NCBI RefSeq assembly: GCF_020386635.1 | Contig: NZ_CP081942.1 | Span: 4,154,001 to 4,218,000, forward strand | DNA: 64,000 nt | Source of the DNA: Pseudomonas sp. MM211 | Lineage (GTDB): Bacteria > Pseudomonadota > Gammaproteobacteria > Pseudomonadales > Pseudomonadaceae | Reading direction: 5' to 3' | Shown: one piece after another, positions 1 to 8,860 of the stretch | How the letters are laid out: each line of letters begins with the position of its first letter | Position numbering within the stretch: the stretch's first letter is position 1 | Program-made: the position numbers and the translations under genes | The notes under the pieces: model-generated | Databases searched by the model: none | What the model was told of the DNA's origin: nothing | The model's input: the letters and a program-made list of their open reading frames with translations, nothing else

Positions 1-234
1 AACACCCTGCCCCAGCTCGGCGCAGAAGGCAGACAGCTCGCGACGTAACTGAGCTGCATCCAGGTCGATACGCAATCGCACACAACCCGCAGTAACCCGC
101 GTCAGGTGGCGCTCAAGCAGCACGGGCTGGCCGCCCCCTACCGCTATGGTTTCGAACAGGCCATCACCGTAAGCCAGACCACGATCCACCAGAGGTAGCG
201 TCGTGGCCGGCTGACCGTCGACCCAACTGAACAT
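1..234 (-). CDS. pabC: PabC, aminodeoxychorismate lyase (N-terminal part)
   Basis: Only the first 78 codons lie in the window; the gene runs off the left edge. The protein starts MFSWVDGQP, followed by VDRGLAYGDGLFETI, the N-terminal pattern of the class IV PLP-dependent aminotransferase fold. In this family the enzyme turns 4-amino-4-deoxychorismate into p-aminobenzoate and pyruvate for folate synthesis. Its ATG shares one base with the fabF TGA stop, so it is probably translationally coupled to fabF, as is usual for pabC downstream of fabF in pseudomonads. The PLP lysine lies outside the window. Confidence 0.88.
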   Translation of the reverse strand, partial: MFSWVDGQPATTLPLVDRGLAYGDGLFETIAVGGGQPVLLERHLTRVTAGCVRLRIDLDAAQLRRELSAFCAELGQGV

Positions 235-1477
235 CAATCGGCGTACCGACGGAATACCAGTGAGCCGTTGGTTCCACCAAATCCGAAGGAATTGGACAGC
301 GCCACTTCAATCGGCATCTTGCGCGCTTCATGAGGCACGAAGTCTAGGTCACAACCCTCGTCCGGCTCATCCAGATTGATGGTCGGCGGCGCTACCTGAT
401 CACGCAGTGCCAACACACAGAAGATGGCCTCCACCGCACCGGCTGCGCCAAGCAAGTGGCCGGTCATCGACTTGGTCGAGCTTACTGCAACGGAGTGAGC
501 GTGCTCACCGAATACCGACTTGATCGCCGACACTTCGGCCTTGTCGCCAGCCGAGGTGGAGGTGCCGTGGGCGTTGATGTACTGCACATCAGAAGGCTGT
601 ATGCCTGCATCGCGCAATGCGTTAGTCATGCAGCGCGCCGCGCCGGCACCGTCTTCGGGGGAGAGGTCATGTGGAAGGCGTCGCCGCTCATGCCAAAGCC
701 AATCAGCTCGGCGTAGATGCTGGCACCACGCGCCTTGGCGTGCTCCAACTCTTCCAGCACCAGCGCGCCAGCGCCATCTGACAGCACGAAGCCGTCACGG
801 CCCTTGTCCCATGGCCGGCTGGCCTTGGTCGGCTCGTCGTTACGGGTGGACAGAGCCCGCGCCGCGCCAAAGCCGCCCATACCCAGACCGCAGGCCGCCA
901 TTTCGGCACCACCGGCAATCATCACGTCGGCCTCGCCATAAGCGATATTGCGTGCAGCCATGCCGATACAGTGGGTACCGGTAGTGCAAGCGGTTGCGAT
1001 AGCGTAGTTAGGCCCCTGCAGACCGAGGTGGATCGACAGGAAGCCGGAAATCATGTTGATGATCGAGCCCGGCACGAAGAACGGCGAAATGCGCCGTGGC
1101 CCCTGCTCGTGCAGCGACTTGCAGTTGTTCTCGATGTTGGTCAGGCCGCCGATGCCGGAGCCCATCGCCACACCGATGCGATCACGGTTGGCATCGGTAA
1201 TTTCCAGGCCGCAATCACGCGCTGCCTGAAAGCTTGCCGCCAAACCGTATTGAATGAATAGATCGAGCTTGCGCGCCTCTTTGGCGGACAGATACGGCTC
1301 GACATCGAAATTCTTTACCGAACCACCAAAGCGAGTGGAATAGGCAGAAAGATCCATGTGGTCGATCAGGCCGATGCCACTACGGCCGGCCAGAATGCCC
1401 TGCCAGCTGCTCGGCACATCGTTACCCAGCGGCGACAACATGCCCATACCGGTAACCACGACGCGTCTACGCGACAC
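234..1477 (-). pseudogene. fabF: FabF, beta-ketoacyl-ACP synthase II, interrupted by a -1 frameshift
   Basis: Chain-elongating condensing enzyme of type II fatty acid synthesis. The N-terminal 283 codons (626-1477) begin [18 protein letters not shown] and carry the active-site cysteine in [12 protein letters not shown]. The remaining part (234-629) carries the two catalytic histidine motifs [11 protein letters not shown] and [15 protein letters not shown], and the terminal [10 protein letters not shown] motif. The two halves join if one C (minus strand) is added to the five-base run at 657-661; the junction then reads [17 protein letters not shown], and the total of 414 residues is the normal family length. 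No other lesion is seen, so this is either a sequencing error in a homopolymer or a very recent mutation. The neighbours acpP and pabC are in the usual order. Confidence 0.9.
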
Positions 1478-1633
1478 AGCAATCTCCTCTTAATCAGGTT
1501 TTTCGACGCCTTGATGCACCTGGCAAGCCATTGCTCAGGCAGATTGATCATCCGGCGATTGGTTCGAGTGGCAATTTCACCCGAACAGACAAACGCCATT
1601 GGCGCGTCTCTTACAGCTACAGGAACCGTCAAA

Positions 1634-1669
1634 GAAAAGCCGCACGCCTTTGCAGACGTGCGGCTTTTC
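1634..1669 (-). terminator. Rho-independent terminator between acpP and fabF
   Basis: On the minus strand, AAAAGCCGCACG and CGTGCGGCTTTT form a 12-bp stem with a 10-base loop, followed by CTTT. It lies 24 bases past the acpP stop and about 155 bases before fabF. It may end most acpP transcripts, allowing acpP to be expressed far above fabF. Confidence 0.8.
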
Positions 1670-1692
1670 CAATTCGGGAAGCGACGAACTGC

Positions 1693-1929
1693 TTACTGCG
1701 CGTGCGTAGTAACGTAGTCGATTGCTTCCTGAACGGTGGTGATCTTCTCGGCTTGTTCGTCCGGGATCTCGGTCTCGAATTCTTCTTCGAGAGCCATCAC
1801 CAGCTCAACGGTGTCAAGAGAGTCGGCACCCAGGTCTTCAACGAAGGAAGCGCTGTTGGTTACTTCTTCTTCCTTCACGCCCAGTTGCTCGGCAACGATT
1901 TTCTTGACGCGTTCTTCGATGGTGCTCAC
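1693..1929 (-). CDS. acpP: AcpP, acyl carrier protein
   Basis: A 78-residue acidic protein that carries growing acyl chains on a phosphopantetheine arm in fatty acid synthesis. It begins [18 protein letters not shown] and has the canonical attachment motif [15 protein letters not shown], in which the serine of DSL takes the prosthetic group. Length and sequence are typical of gamma-proteobacterial AcpP. It lies between fabG and fabF, separated from fabG by about 190 bases and followed by a strong terminator, which fits independent high-level expression. Confidence 0.98.
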   Translation of the reverse strand: MSTIEERVKKIVAEQLGVKEEEVTNSASFVEDLGADSLDTVELVMALEEEFETEIPDEQAEKITTVQEAIDYVTTHAQ

Positions 1930-2120
1930 GTGTTATCACTCCTATGGGACAAATCCAGCCAGCTGGTTGTGCGGGCAAGTGTATAGAAAGGGTTTTCAGC
2001 TTTTCAAGCTGAATGCCAATGGCGCGCACAGAAAACCGTCAACGATCTCACTCCAAATCTGCAGCTTTACAACCAAGTTTGGATCGAATCGAAGACGTTC
2101 GCCGACGGCACCGCCTGCAT

Positions 2121-2864
2121 TCAGCTCATGTACATCCCGCCGTTAACAGGAATAGTAGCCCCTGTAACGTAAGCTGCACCATCGGAAGCAAGGAAAGAAA
2201 CCACGTTGGCGATCTCTTGTGCCTGCCCCAAACGGCCCAGCGGAATCTGTGTCAGCAGCGCTTCACGCTGCGCTTCCGGCAATTCACGGGTCATATCGGT
2301 GTCGATGAAACCCGGTGCCACCGCATTCACGGTAATCGAACGCGAACCAACCTCACGGGCCAGTGCACGACCGAAACCTTCAAGGCCAGCCTTGGCCGCT
2401 GCGTAATTCACTTGGCCGGCGTTGCCCATGGCACCCACCACCGAACCGATGTTGATGATACGCCCGAAACGCGCCTTGGTCATACCGCGCAGTACAGCCT
2501 TCGACAAACGATAGAGGCTGTTGAGGTTGGTATCGATGACGTCATACCACTCATCGTTCTTCATGCGCAGCATCAAGTTATCGCGGGTGATGCCGGCATT
2601 ATTGACCAGAATCAGCACCTGACCGAAGTCTTTCTGGATTTTTTCCAGAGTGGTCGTCACGGATTCGTCATTGCTCACATTCAGCATCAGGCCAGTGCCT
2701 TCGATGCCGTTTTCCTTGAGGGTCGCAGCGATGCGCTCGGCGCCCGCCTCGGACGTAGCGGTGCCGATGACCACAGCGCCCTGACGACCCAGCTCCAGGG
2801 CAATCGCCTGACCAATACCGCGGCTTGCGCCAGTGACCAGTGCAACCTTACCTTGCAGACTCAT
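2121..2864 (-). CDS. fabG: FabG, 3-oxoacyl-ACP reductase
   Basis: NADPH-dependent reduction of 3-oxoacyl-ACP in the elongation cycle. The 247-residue protein has the classical SDR layout: cofactor motif TGASRGIGQAIA near residue 12, NNAGITRDNL, the catalytic serine in NIGSVVGAMGN, the YAAAKAG Tyr/Lys pair, and the C-terminal TGATIPVNGGMYM typical of FabG. It follows fabD by 15 bases and shares its direction, so the two are probably co-transcribed. Confidence 0.97.
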   Translation of the reverse strand: MSLQGKVALVTGASRGIGQAIALELGRQGAVVIGTATSEAGAERIAATLKENGIEGTGLMLNVSNDESVTTTLEKIQKDFGQVLILVNNAGITRDNLMLRMKNDEWYDVIDTNLNSLYRLSKAVLRGMTKARFGRIINIGSVVGAMGNAGQVNYAAAKAGLEGFGRALAREVGSRSITVNAVAPGFIDTDMTRELPEAQREALLTQIPLGRLGQAQEIANVVSFLASDGAAYVTGATIPVNGGMYMS

Positions 2865-2879
2865 AGCATTCTCCTTTGT

Positions 2880-3830
2880 TCAGGGCTGTACGGCGGCCAG
2901 TGCGGCGCGCGCAGCGGCAAAAGCTTCGGGGGTGTCGAGGTTGTGCGTGTTGACGCCCTTGACACAACGCTTGTTCAAACCCGAAAGCACCTTACCCGGG
3001 CCACACTCGACCAGATCGGTAACGCCCTGCTCGCTAAGGCGAACCATCGACTCGACCCAGCGTACCGGGCTGTACAACTGAGCCAGCAGGTCGCGCTTGA
3101 GGGTATCCAGGTCAGCCACCACAGCTGCACTGACGTTTTGCACCAGCGGAATCTGCGGGGCTTGCCAGGCGATGGCTGCGACGGACTCGGCGAAGCGCTC
3201 GGCAGCCGGGCGCATCAGCTCGCAGTGCGACGGCACGCTGACCGGCAGCGGCAGCGCGCGCTTGGCGCCACGCGCCTTGCAGGCTTCGACGGCGCGAGCC
3301 ACGGCAGCCGCGGAACCGGCGATGACCACCTGGCCCGGCGCGTTATAGTTCACTGCACTAACCACATCACCCTGAGCCGCTTCGGCGCAGGCAGCTTGCA
3401 CGTCGGCATCTTCCAGACCGATGATCGCCGCCATACCGCCCTGCCCGGCCGGTACGGCCTGCTGCATAAGTTGGCCACGCAGCTCGACCAGCTTCACAGC
3501 CTCGGCGAAACCGATGGAGCCGGCAGCGACCAGCGCACTGTACTCACCCAGGCTGTGCCCGGCGACGAACGCAGGGCGCGCGCCACCTTCGGCCAGCCAC
3601 AGACGCCACAAGGCGATGGAGGCAGCCAGAATGGCGGGCTGGGTCTTGTCGGTCTGATTGAGCTGCTCTTCCGGGCCTTGCTGGGTCAGTGCCCACAGGT
3701 CATAGCCCAGGGCGCTCGAAGCTTCGCCGAAGGTATCGAGGATCAGCGCGTGCTCTGCGCCGTGTCCGGCCAACATGGTCAGTGCTTGCGAGCCCTGACC
3801 GGGAAAGACGAATGCGAGGGATGCAGACAT
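2880..3830 (-). CDS. fabD: FabD, malonyl-CoA:ACP transacylase
   Basis: Transfers malonyl groups from CoA to ACP, feeding the fatty acid cycle. The 316-residue protein opens with FVFPGQGSQ and has the nucleophile motif GHSLGEYSALVAAG, plus the QNVSA and GPGKVLSGL blocks expected of the family. It stands between plsX (about 100 bases upstream) and fabG, in the standard order. Confidence 0.97.
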   Translation of the reverse strand: MSASLAFVFPGQGSQALTMLAGHGAEHALILDTFGEASSALGYDLWALTQQGPEEQLNQTDKTQPAILAASIALWRLWLAEGGARPAFVAGHSLGEYSALVAAGSIGFAEAVKLVELRGQLMQQAVPAGQGGMAAIIGLEDADVQAACAEAAQGDVVSAVNYNAPGQVVIAGSAAAVARAVEACKARGAKRALPLPVSVPSHCELMRPAAERFAESVAAIAWQAPQIPLVQNVSAAVVADLDTLKRDLLAQLYSPVRWVESMVRLSEQGVTDLVECGPGKVLSGLNKRCVKGVNTHNLDTPEAFAAARAALAAVQP

Positions 3831-3897
3831 GGAACGGTTCCCTTAGTGATCTTCTCGTCGAAAAATTAACGCCTACCCTCGGCAAGCGCTGTAAAAC

Positions 3898-3922
3898 TGA
3901 AATTTTGGATGGCTGCCCATCC
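3898..3922 (-). promoter_or_regulatory. Small hairpin in the plsX-fabD gap
   Basis: On the minus strand GGATGGGCAGCCATCC can form a 6-bp stem with a 4-base loop, followed by AAAATTTT. It lies just past plsX and could act as a weak terminator or attenuator before fabD. The stem is short, so this is tentative. Confidence 0.3.
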
Positions 3923-3929
3923 TAAGCGG

Positions 3930-4946
3930 TCACATATTACGGATTAAGTGCTCGATACGACCACTCAGTCGCTGTGGCAAATTTTCCTGCACATCGGTCA
4001 TTGCCCGGCGAATGGCGCTCTTTATACCATCCGGCCCGGCACTGCCGTGACTCTTCACCACAACGCCCTGCAGGCCGAGAAAACTCGCGCCGTTGTGCCG
4101 CGCAGGCGCCAACTCGCTGCGCAAACGCCGCAACAGCGGCAACGCCAACAGGCCGGCGACACGCCCCAGTAGCGTGCCGCGAAACAGCGCCTCGAGCCGC
4201 GACACAATCATGGTCACCAGCCCTTCGCTGGACTTCAACAGAACGTTGCCGACAAAACCATCGCACACCAGCACATCGGCATCGCCGTTATACAGCCCGT
4301 CGCCTTCGACGAAGCCGATATAGTTAAGCCCCTCAATACCCTCGAGCAACGCAGCAGCCTGCTTGACCTGCTGATTACCTTTGGTTTCCTCGCTGCCGAC
4401 GTTGAGCAGACCGACACGCGGTGAAGCCATGCCCTGTACCTCGGCAGCCACCGACCCCATGATCGCGAACTGACAAAGATGCTCGGCTGTGCAGTCGACG
4501 TTGGCGCCGAGATCCAGCAGATAACAGACACCGTTGCGATTGGGGATAGCCGCGATCATCGCCGGACGATCGATGCCCGGCAGAGTCTTCAGCACATGCC
4601 GCGACAGGGCCATCAGGGCACCGGTATTGCCGGCACTCACGCAGGCATGAGCCTGCCCGTCACGCACCATTTCGAGCGCCACACGCATGGAGGAGTCCGG
4701 CTTGCCACGCAAGGCCTGAGACGGACGCTCACCCATATCGATGGACTCGGCAGCGTGCTCGATTTGCAGGCGAGAGCGATCGACACCGGGGATACCAGCG
4801 ATCAGATTTTCTATAAGAGAGGCTTGGCCGACGAGAACCAGGTGCAACGAGGGGAATTCAGCCAGACAGGCGATGCTGGCCGGAACAATGCAGTGGGGAC
4901 CGAAGTCCCCACCCATTGCATCAATCGCGATGATCGGAGCGGACAA
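3930..4946 (-). CDS. plsX: PlsX, phosphate acyltransferase
   Basis: Makes acyl-phosphate from acyl-ACP, the first step towards phosphatidic acid through PlsY. The 338-residue protein begins [16 protein letters not shown], the family hallmark, and has [22 protein letters not shown] and the C-terminal GGxxG-like segment [18 protein letters not shown]. It begins 3 bases after rpmF, so the two are surely co-transcribed; rpmF-plsX linkage is conserved across proteobacteria. Confidence 0.97.
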   Translation of the reverse strand: MSAPIIAIDAMGGDFGPHCIVPASIACLAEFPSLHLVLVGQASLIENLIAGIPGVDRSRLQIEHAAESIDMGERPSQALRGKPDSSMRVALEMVRDGQAHACVSAGNTGALMALSRHVLKTLPGIDRPAMIAAIPNRNGVCYLLDLGANVDCTAEHLCQFAIMGSVAAEVQGMASPRVGLLNVGSEETKGNQQVKQAAALLEGIEGLNYIGFVEGDGLYNGDADVLVCDGFVGNVLLKSSEGLVTMIVSRLEALFRGTLLGRVAGLLALPLLRRLRSELAPARHNGASFLGLQGVVVKSHGSAGPDGIKSAIRRAMTDVQENLPQRLSGRIEHLIRNM

Positions 4947-4949
4947 GAT

Positions 4950-5132
4950 TTACTCGTCAGCGCCCTTGTCGATCACTTTGCGACCACGGTAAACGCCTTC
5001 AGGCGATACGTGGTGACGCAGGTGAACTTCACCGGTGCTCTTCTCTACGGACAGAGCGTTACCCTCGAGCGCGTCATGCGAACGACGCATGTCACGGGCG
5101 GAACGGGATTTTTTGTTCTGCTGAACAGCCAT
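4950..5132 (-). CDS. rpmF: Ribosomal protein L32
   Basis: A 60-residue basic protein of the large ribosomal subunit. It begins [19 protein letters not shown] and includes [19 protein letters not shown], both diagnostic of L32 in gamma-proteobacteria. It lies 12 bases after yceD and 3 bases before plsX, in the conserved yceD-rpmF-plsX arrangement. Confidence 0.97.
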   Translation of the reverse strand: MAVQQNKKSRSARDMRRSHDALEGNALSVEKSTGEVHLRHHVSPEGVYRGRKVIDKGADE

Positions 5133-5144
5133 ACTAGTAAACTC

Positions 5145-5672
5145 CTAAACGTTTGGGTCACGCTTTAACTGTGCCAATACACTGAACGGGTTGGACCGCG
5201 TCACCCCGTCCTCGCTCGATTCGGGCTCATCAAGGCCCGCCGGCTGCTGGCAATCTTTCGGGTCATGTGCCGGCACGATGGGCAAAGCGAGCAACAGCTC
5301 ATCTTCGACCAAGGCCAACAGATCCAGAGGATCCTCACCCATTTCCAGTACGTCATAGCCTTGCGGCACGGACTGGGTATTCGCGCCTTCTTTCACCACA
5401 GCGTAATGACACTCACTGAGGATCGGTAAGGTGACCTGATCCAGACAACGCTGGCAAACCATCTTGACTTCGACCTCAAGCTGGCTGTGTATGACCACAG
5501 CATGGCGCTCGTCACGCTCGAAAGAAAACTTCGCGCGCACGTTACCGCCATTATCGGCAAGAGGGTCGCAGAGCCTCAACAAATCGGCTAGCGGTAACTC
5601 ACCCTGGAGGGTGGCACCACGATCGGCGAGTTTGCGTGGATCAACGTGAGGTGGAATCGGGCCATTTGACAT
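5145..5672 (-). CDS. yceD: YceD-family protein (DUF177)
   Basis: A 175-residue protein of the YceD/DUF177 family, whose E. coli member affects 23S rRNA accumulation. It has the conserved CQRCLDQV segment in the middle and the acidic LVEDELLLALPIVP block followed by the C-terminal part that ends NPFSVLAQLKRD, which is the usual signature. It heads the rpmF-plsX-fab cluster and is divergent from yceF, with about 110 bases between the two starts. Confidence 0.9.
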   Translation of the reverse strand: MSNGPIPPHVDPRKLADRGATLQGELPLADLLRLCDPLADNGGNVRAKFSFERDERHAVVIHSQLEVEVKMVCQRCLDQVTLPILSECHYAVVKEGANTQSVPQGYDVLEMGEDPLDLLALVEDELLLALPIVPAHDPKDCQQPAGLDEPESSEDGVTRSNPFSVLAQLKRDPNV

Positions 5673-5783
5673 AGGCGCCGCATTCTATGGATGCAACCAT
5701 GCGCTGTCAAAGGAAATTCTGCCTGTCCAGCACCTTTGCCGACAGCTAGAATTCTGCGACCGTTCCGCACAAGGTCAACGCCG

Positions 5784-6362
5784 ATGTCATCTCTGGTTCT
5801 CGCCTCCAGCTCACCCTACCGCCGCGAGCTGCTGAGCCGTCTGCGCCAGCCCTTCGAGTGGGCTGCGCCAAGTATCGATGAATCGCGCCGGCCTGACGAG
5901 TCCGCCGAGGCGCTGGTACGCCGCCTGGCCAGGGAGAAAGCCCAGGCACTGGCAGGGCGTTTTGCTTCGCACTTGATCATCGGTTCCGACCAGGTCGCCG
6001 TGCTCGATGGGCAGATACTTGGCAAGCCGCACGATTATAAGCGCGCCCACGCACAACTCAGTGCAGCCAGCGGCAAGAGCGTCAGCTTTCTTACCGGCCT
6101 CGTGCTGCTCGACAGCCGCGACGGTTCCTGCCAGGTCGATTGCGTTCCTTATACTGTGCATTTTCGCACCCTGAGCGCCGAGCAGATAGAGCGCTATCTG
6201 AAAGCCGAAGAACCCTTCGACTGCGCCGGCAGCTTCAAGGCCGAAGGCTTGGGTATCAGCCTGTTCCGCAGCACCGAGGGCACTGACGTCAACAGCCTGA
6301 TCGGATTGCCACTGATCCGCTTGATCGAGATGCTGGATGTTGCCGGCGTACAGGTGCCCTGA
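5784..6362 (+). CDS. yceF: Maf-like nucleotide pyrophosphatase (YceF type)
   Basis: Housecleaning enzyme of the Maf family; the YceF subgroup hydrolyses 7-methyl-GTP to the monophosphate. The start chosen is the ATG of MSSLVLASSSPYRRELL, because Maf proteins begin with exactly this LASxSPxRRxLL motif; this gives 192 residues, the usual length. IIGSDQVAVLDG contains the catalytic acidic residue, and KAEGLGISLF and NSLIGLPL are further family blocks. It is transcribed away from the yceD-rpmF cluster. Confidence 0.93.
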   Translation: MSSLVLASSSPYRRELLSRLRQPFEWAAPSIDESRRPDESAEALVRRLAREKAQALAGRFASHLIIGSDQVAVLDGQILGKPHDYKRAHAQLSAASGKSVSFLTGLVLLDSRDGSCQVDCVPYTVHFRTLSAEQIERYLKAEEPFDCAGSFKAEGLGISLFRSTEGTDVNSLIGLPLIRLIEMLDVAGVQVP

Positions 6363-6639
6363 AATGCTTTCTTACAACTACTGAAACGCCTCGCCACGCC
6401 CTCTTTCGCTCCTCCACAAATACCGGCATTGCGCCAGCTCAAGGCTTTCAGAGCGGCGCGAATGCTGGAGCGTCGGCCTGCCTGCAATTGCATCTAAGCT
6501 AATTCCTTTAAATTATTGGCTTCGTATTTTTTAGATCGCCTAGTTTGCCTCTACCGGATCACCGGACACCCTGCTGAACCCAGACCGTCCCGTGACCCGC
6601 CTCAATCAGTGGCTGGCCACGCCATTGATGAGGCTTACC

Positions 6640-7584
6640 ATGTCATTGCTCCGTCCCGCGCTGCTCGCCGCCAGCCTGCTGCTCGCCCTGCCCCAGGCTC
6701 ACGCTGAAAACCTGCGCATCGGCTACCAGAAATCTTCGACCCTGATCAGCATCCTGAAAAGTCAGGGCACGCTGGAGAAGGCGCTGGCCGACCAGGACGT
6801 GACCATCAGTTGGCACGAATTCCCCAGTGGCCAGCCGCTGCTGGAGTCGCTGAACGTCGGCAATATCGACCTGTCCGCGGACGTCGCCGATACCGTGCCG
6901 GTGTTCGCCCAGGCAGCCGGCGCCGAGCTCACCTACTTTGCCCAGGAAGCACCCTCGCCGGGTGCTCAGGCGGTGATCGTTCGTGAAGACTCGCCAATCC
7001 AGACCCTGGCCGACCTCAAGGGCAAGCGAGTCGCCGTCACCAAGGCCGCCGGTAGCCATTACCTGCTGATCGCCGCACTCGCCAAAGCTGGCCTCAAGTT
7101 CAGCGACATCCAGCCCGCCTACCTGACACCCGCCGACGGCCGCGCCGCCTTCGAGAACAAGCGTGTGGATGCCTGGGTGACCTGGGAACCCTTCCTCAGC
7201 GGCGCCCAGCAACAACTGCCGACCCGCACCCTGGCCGATGGCGAAGGCCTGGCCGACTACCAACGCTATTACCTGACTAGCACCCGCTTCGCCAAGGCCA
7301 ACCCCAAGGTGCTGGAAACCGTATTCGCCGAACTGGAAAAGACCGGCGACTGGGTACGCAGCAACCCTCGTGAGGCCGCCGAACTGCTTGGCCCGCTGTG
7401 GGGCAACCTGGATCCGGCCATCGTCGAGAAAGCCAACGCACGCCGCAGCTACCAGGTTCGTGCGGTACAGCCTGGCAGCCTGAAAGAGCAGCAGAAGATC
7501 GCCGACGCCTTCTACAAGGAAGGCCTGCTACCCGCGCCGGTCGACGCCGTGGACGTCGCCACCTGGGCGCCAGAGAAGCGCTGA
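6640..7584 (+). CDS. Sulfonate-type ABC transporter substrate-binding protein (SsuA-like)
   Basis: A periplasmic binding protein of the aliphatic sulfonate family. The ATG at 6640 is chosen because GAGG lies about 6 bases upstream and it gives a clean Sec signal peptide, MSLLRPALLAASLLLALP ending in AHA. The mature part has RIGYQKSSTL, GNIDLSADVADTVPVFAQ, LKGKRVAVTKAAGSHYLL and the VDAWVTWEPF motif typical of SsuA-like proteins. No permease or ATPase gene is next to it, so it must share a transporter encoded elsewhere, or be an orphan. The following genes (rhodanese, YeeE-type transporter) support a sulfur role. The exact ligand cannot be read from the sequence. Confidence 0.85.
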   Translation: MSLLRPALLAASLLLALPQAHAENLRIGYQKSSTLISILKSQGTLEKALADQDVTISWHEFPSGQPLLESLNVGNIDLSADVADTVPVFAQAAGAELTYFAQEAPSPGAQAVIVREDSPIQTLADLKGKRVAVTKAAGSHYLLIAALAKAGLKFSDIQPAYLTPADGRAAFENKRVDAWVTWEPFLSGAQQQLPTRTLADGEGLADYQRYYLTSTRFAKANPKVLETVFAELEKTGDWVRSNPREAAELLGPLWGNLDPAIVEKANARRSYQVRAVQPGSLKEQQKIADAFYKEGLLPAPVDAVDVATWAPEKR

Positions 7585-7684
7585 CCTCAAGAGCGGATTA
7601 CAGGGAGGGCCAGGACGATCAATAAGAACTGCCGAAGACACCGACCCAACAACGCCTATTGCATCAGATGAAAAGGAGCCTCAC

Positions 7685-8608
7685 ATGCACATTCGTTCCC
7701 TGTTCGGCGCTGGCGTGATCGCCGTCGCCAGCCTGCTGTCCGCGCCCACCTGGGCTGCCAGCGAATTTCTGGTCACCACTGACTGGCTGGAGAAGAACCT
7801 CGACAATCCGAAAGTACGCATCATCGAAGTCAGCGTGGTGCCTGGCGTCTATGAGCGCGGCCATATCCCAGGCGCGGTCAACCTGGCCTGGCACAGCGAC
7901 CTGGTCGATCCGGTCAAGCGTGACATCGCTAGCCAGGAGGCTCTGCAGAGCCTGCTGCGCAAATCCGGTGTATCAGACGACACCACCACCATTCTCTATG
8001 GCGACAACAACAACTGGTTCGCTGCCTGGGGCGCCTGGGTGTTCGATGTCTACGGCGTGGAGAACGTCAAACTGCTCGATGGCGGGCGGATCAAATGGGA
8101 AGCGGAAAAACGCACCCTGAGCAACCGCGCCGGCAGCGCGGGCAACGGCAACGTCACCCTCAAAGCTGCGAACAAGGAACTGCGCGCCTTCCTGCCGGAC
8201 GTCCTGGCCGCCGCGGAAAAACGCAGCGACGAGCAACTGGTGGATATCCGTTCCGCCGATGAATACAACGGCAAGGTCTTCGCCCCCCAAGGCGTACAGG
8301 AACTGGCCGTGCGCGCTGGCCACGTACCGGGTGCCGTGAACGTTCCGTGGGGCCAGGCAGTTGCCGCTGACGGTACCTTCAAGTCCGCCGAAGAGCTGAA
8401 GAAAGTCTACGCAGCCGTGGGCATCGACGGCAGCAAACCGATCATCACCTACTGCCGTATCGGCGAGCGTTCCAGCCACACCTGGTTCGCCCTGAAGAAG
8501 ATCCTCGGCTACGACGTGCGCAACTACGACGGCTCCTGGACCGAATACGGCAATGCCGTCGGCGTACCGGTAGTCAACGTCGCCGGCACGGTCTGGGGCG
8601 GCAAGTAA
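7685..8608 (+). CDS. Exported thiosulfate sulfurtransferase (two rhodanese domains)
   Basis: The protein has a Sec signal peptide (MHIRSLFGAGVIAVASLL ... TWA, about 22 residues), so it should act in the periplasm. The N-terminal rhodanese domain (about 25-150) has RGHIPGAVNL but no catalytic cysteine: the loop position reads YGDNNNW. The C-terminal domain (about 165-300) has the active loop ITYCRIGERSSHTW, whose cysteine would take up sulfane sulfur. This inactive-plus-active pair is standard for SseA/GlpE-like two-domain enzymes. AAGGAG lies a few bases upstream of the start. It probably handles thiosulfate together with the flanking sulfonate-type binding protein and YeeE-family transporter. 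Confidence 0.92.
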   Translation: MHIRSLFGAGVIAVASLLSAPTWAASEFLVTTDWLEKNLDNPKVRIIEVSVVPGVYERGHIPGAVNLAWHSDLVDPVKRDIASQEALQSLLRKSGVSDDTTTILYGDNNNWFAAWGAWVFDVYGVENVKLLDGGRIKWEAEKRTLSNRAGSAGNGNVTLKAANKELRAFLPDVLAAAEKRSDEQLVDIRSADEYNGKVFAPQGVQELAVRAGHVPGAVNVPWGQAVAADGTFKSAEELKKVYAAVGIDGSKPIITYCRIGERSSHTWFALKKILGYDVRNYDGSWTEYGNAVGVPVVNVAGTVWGGK

Positions 8609-8630
8609 CCCTCGAGAAACACCGTTTGAC

Positions 8631-8668
8631 GGGGCGGACGCGCCAGGCATGGCGTCCGCCCCTTTTTT
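8631..8668 (+). terminator. Terminator after the rhodanese gene
   Basis: GGGGCGGACGC and GCGTCCGCCCC form an 11-bp GC-rich stem with a 10-base loop, followed by six T. It is a textbook rho-independent terminator 22 bases past the stop codon. Confidence 0.92.
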
Positions 8669-8718
8669 ATGGCCTGCCATCCCTGGCGGCCACCCTGCGG
8701 GCCGTCGCAAGCAACGTT

Positions 8719-8742
8719 AAAAATCGCTCCCGGCGATTTTTT
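8719..8742 (+). terminator. Second hairpin, possible terminator
   Basis: AAAAATCGC, a short loop and GCGATTTTTT form a small stem with A and T runs on both sides, so it could act in either direction. It lies 50 bases past the stronger terminator. Confidence 0.5.
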
Positions 8743-8764
8743 ATGGGCGCCCTCGACGGATCCC

Positions 8765-8796
8765 GTAGCCCGGCGTTGAGCGAAGCGATACCCCGG
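8765..8796 (+). repeat. Dispersed 30-bp repeat, copy 1
   Basis: The sequence GTAGCCCGGCGTTGAGCGAA continues GCGATACCCCGG. Closely related copies lie at 42800-42829 (inverted) and 58992-59022. All three are intergenic, and the ends (CCGGG / CCCGG) are complementary, so each can fold. It resembles the short interspersed repeats common in pseudomonads. Confidence 0.65.
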
Positions 8797-8860
8797 ATCT
8801 GCCGCGATCATTACCTGCCCGATTCCACCCAACGGACAACCGTCAATGGAGCGACCTTCC

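Noticed and set aside
2013..3869. Long plus-strand open frame of 618 codons opposite fabG and fabD
   Set aside because: It is antisense to two well-identified genes, has no ribosome binding site or family similarity, and is His/Gln/Arg-rich as expected of an antisense frame in GC-rich DNA.
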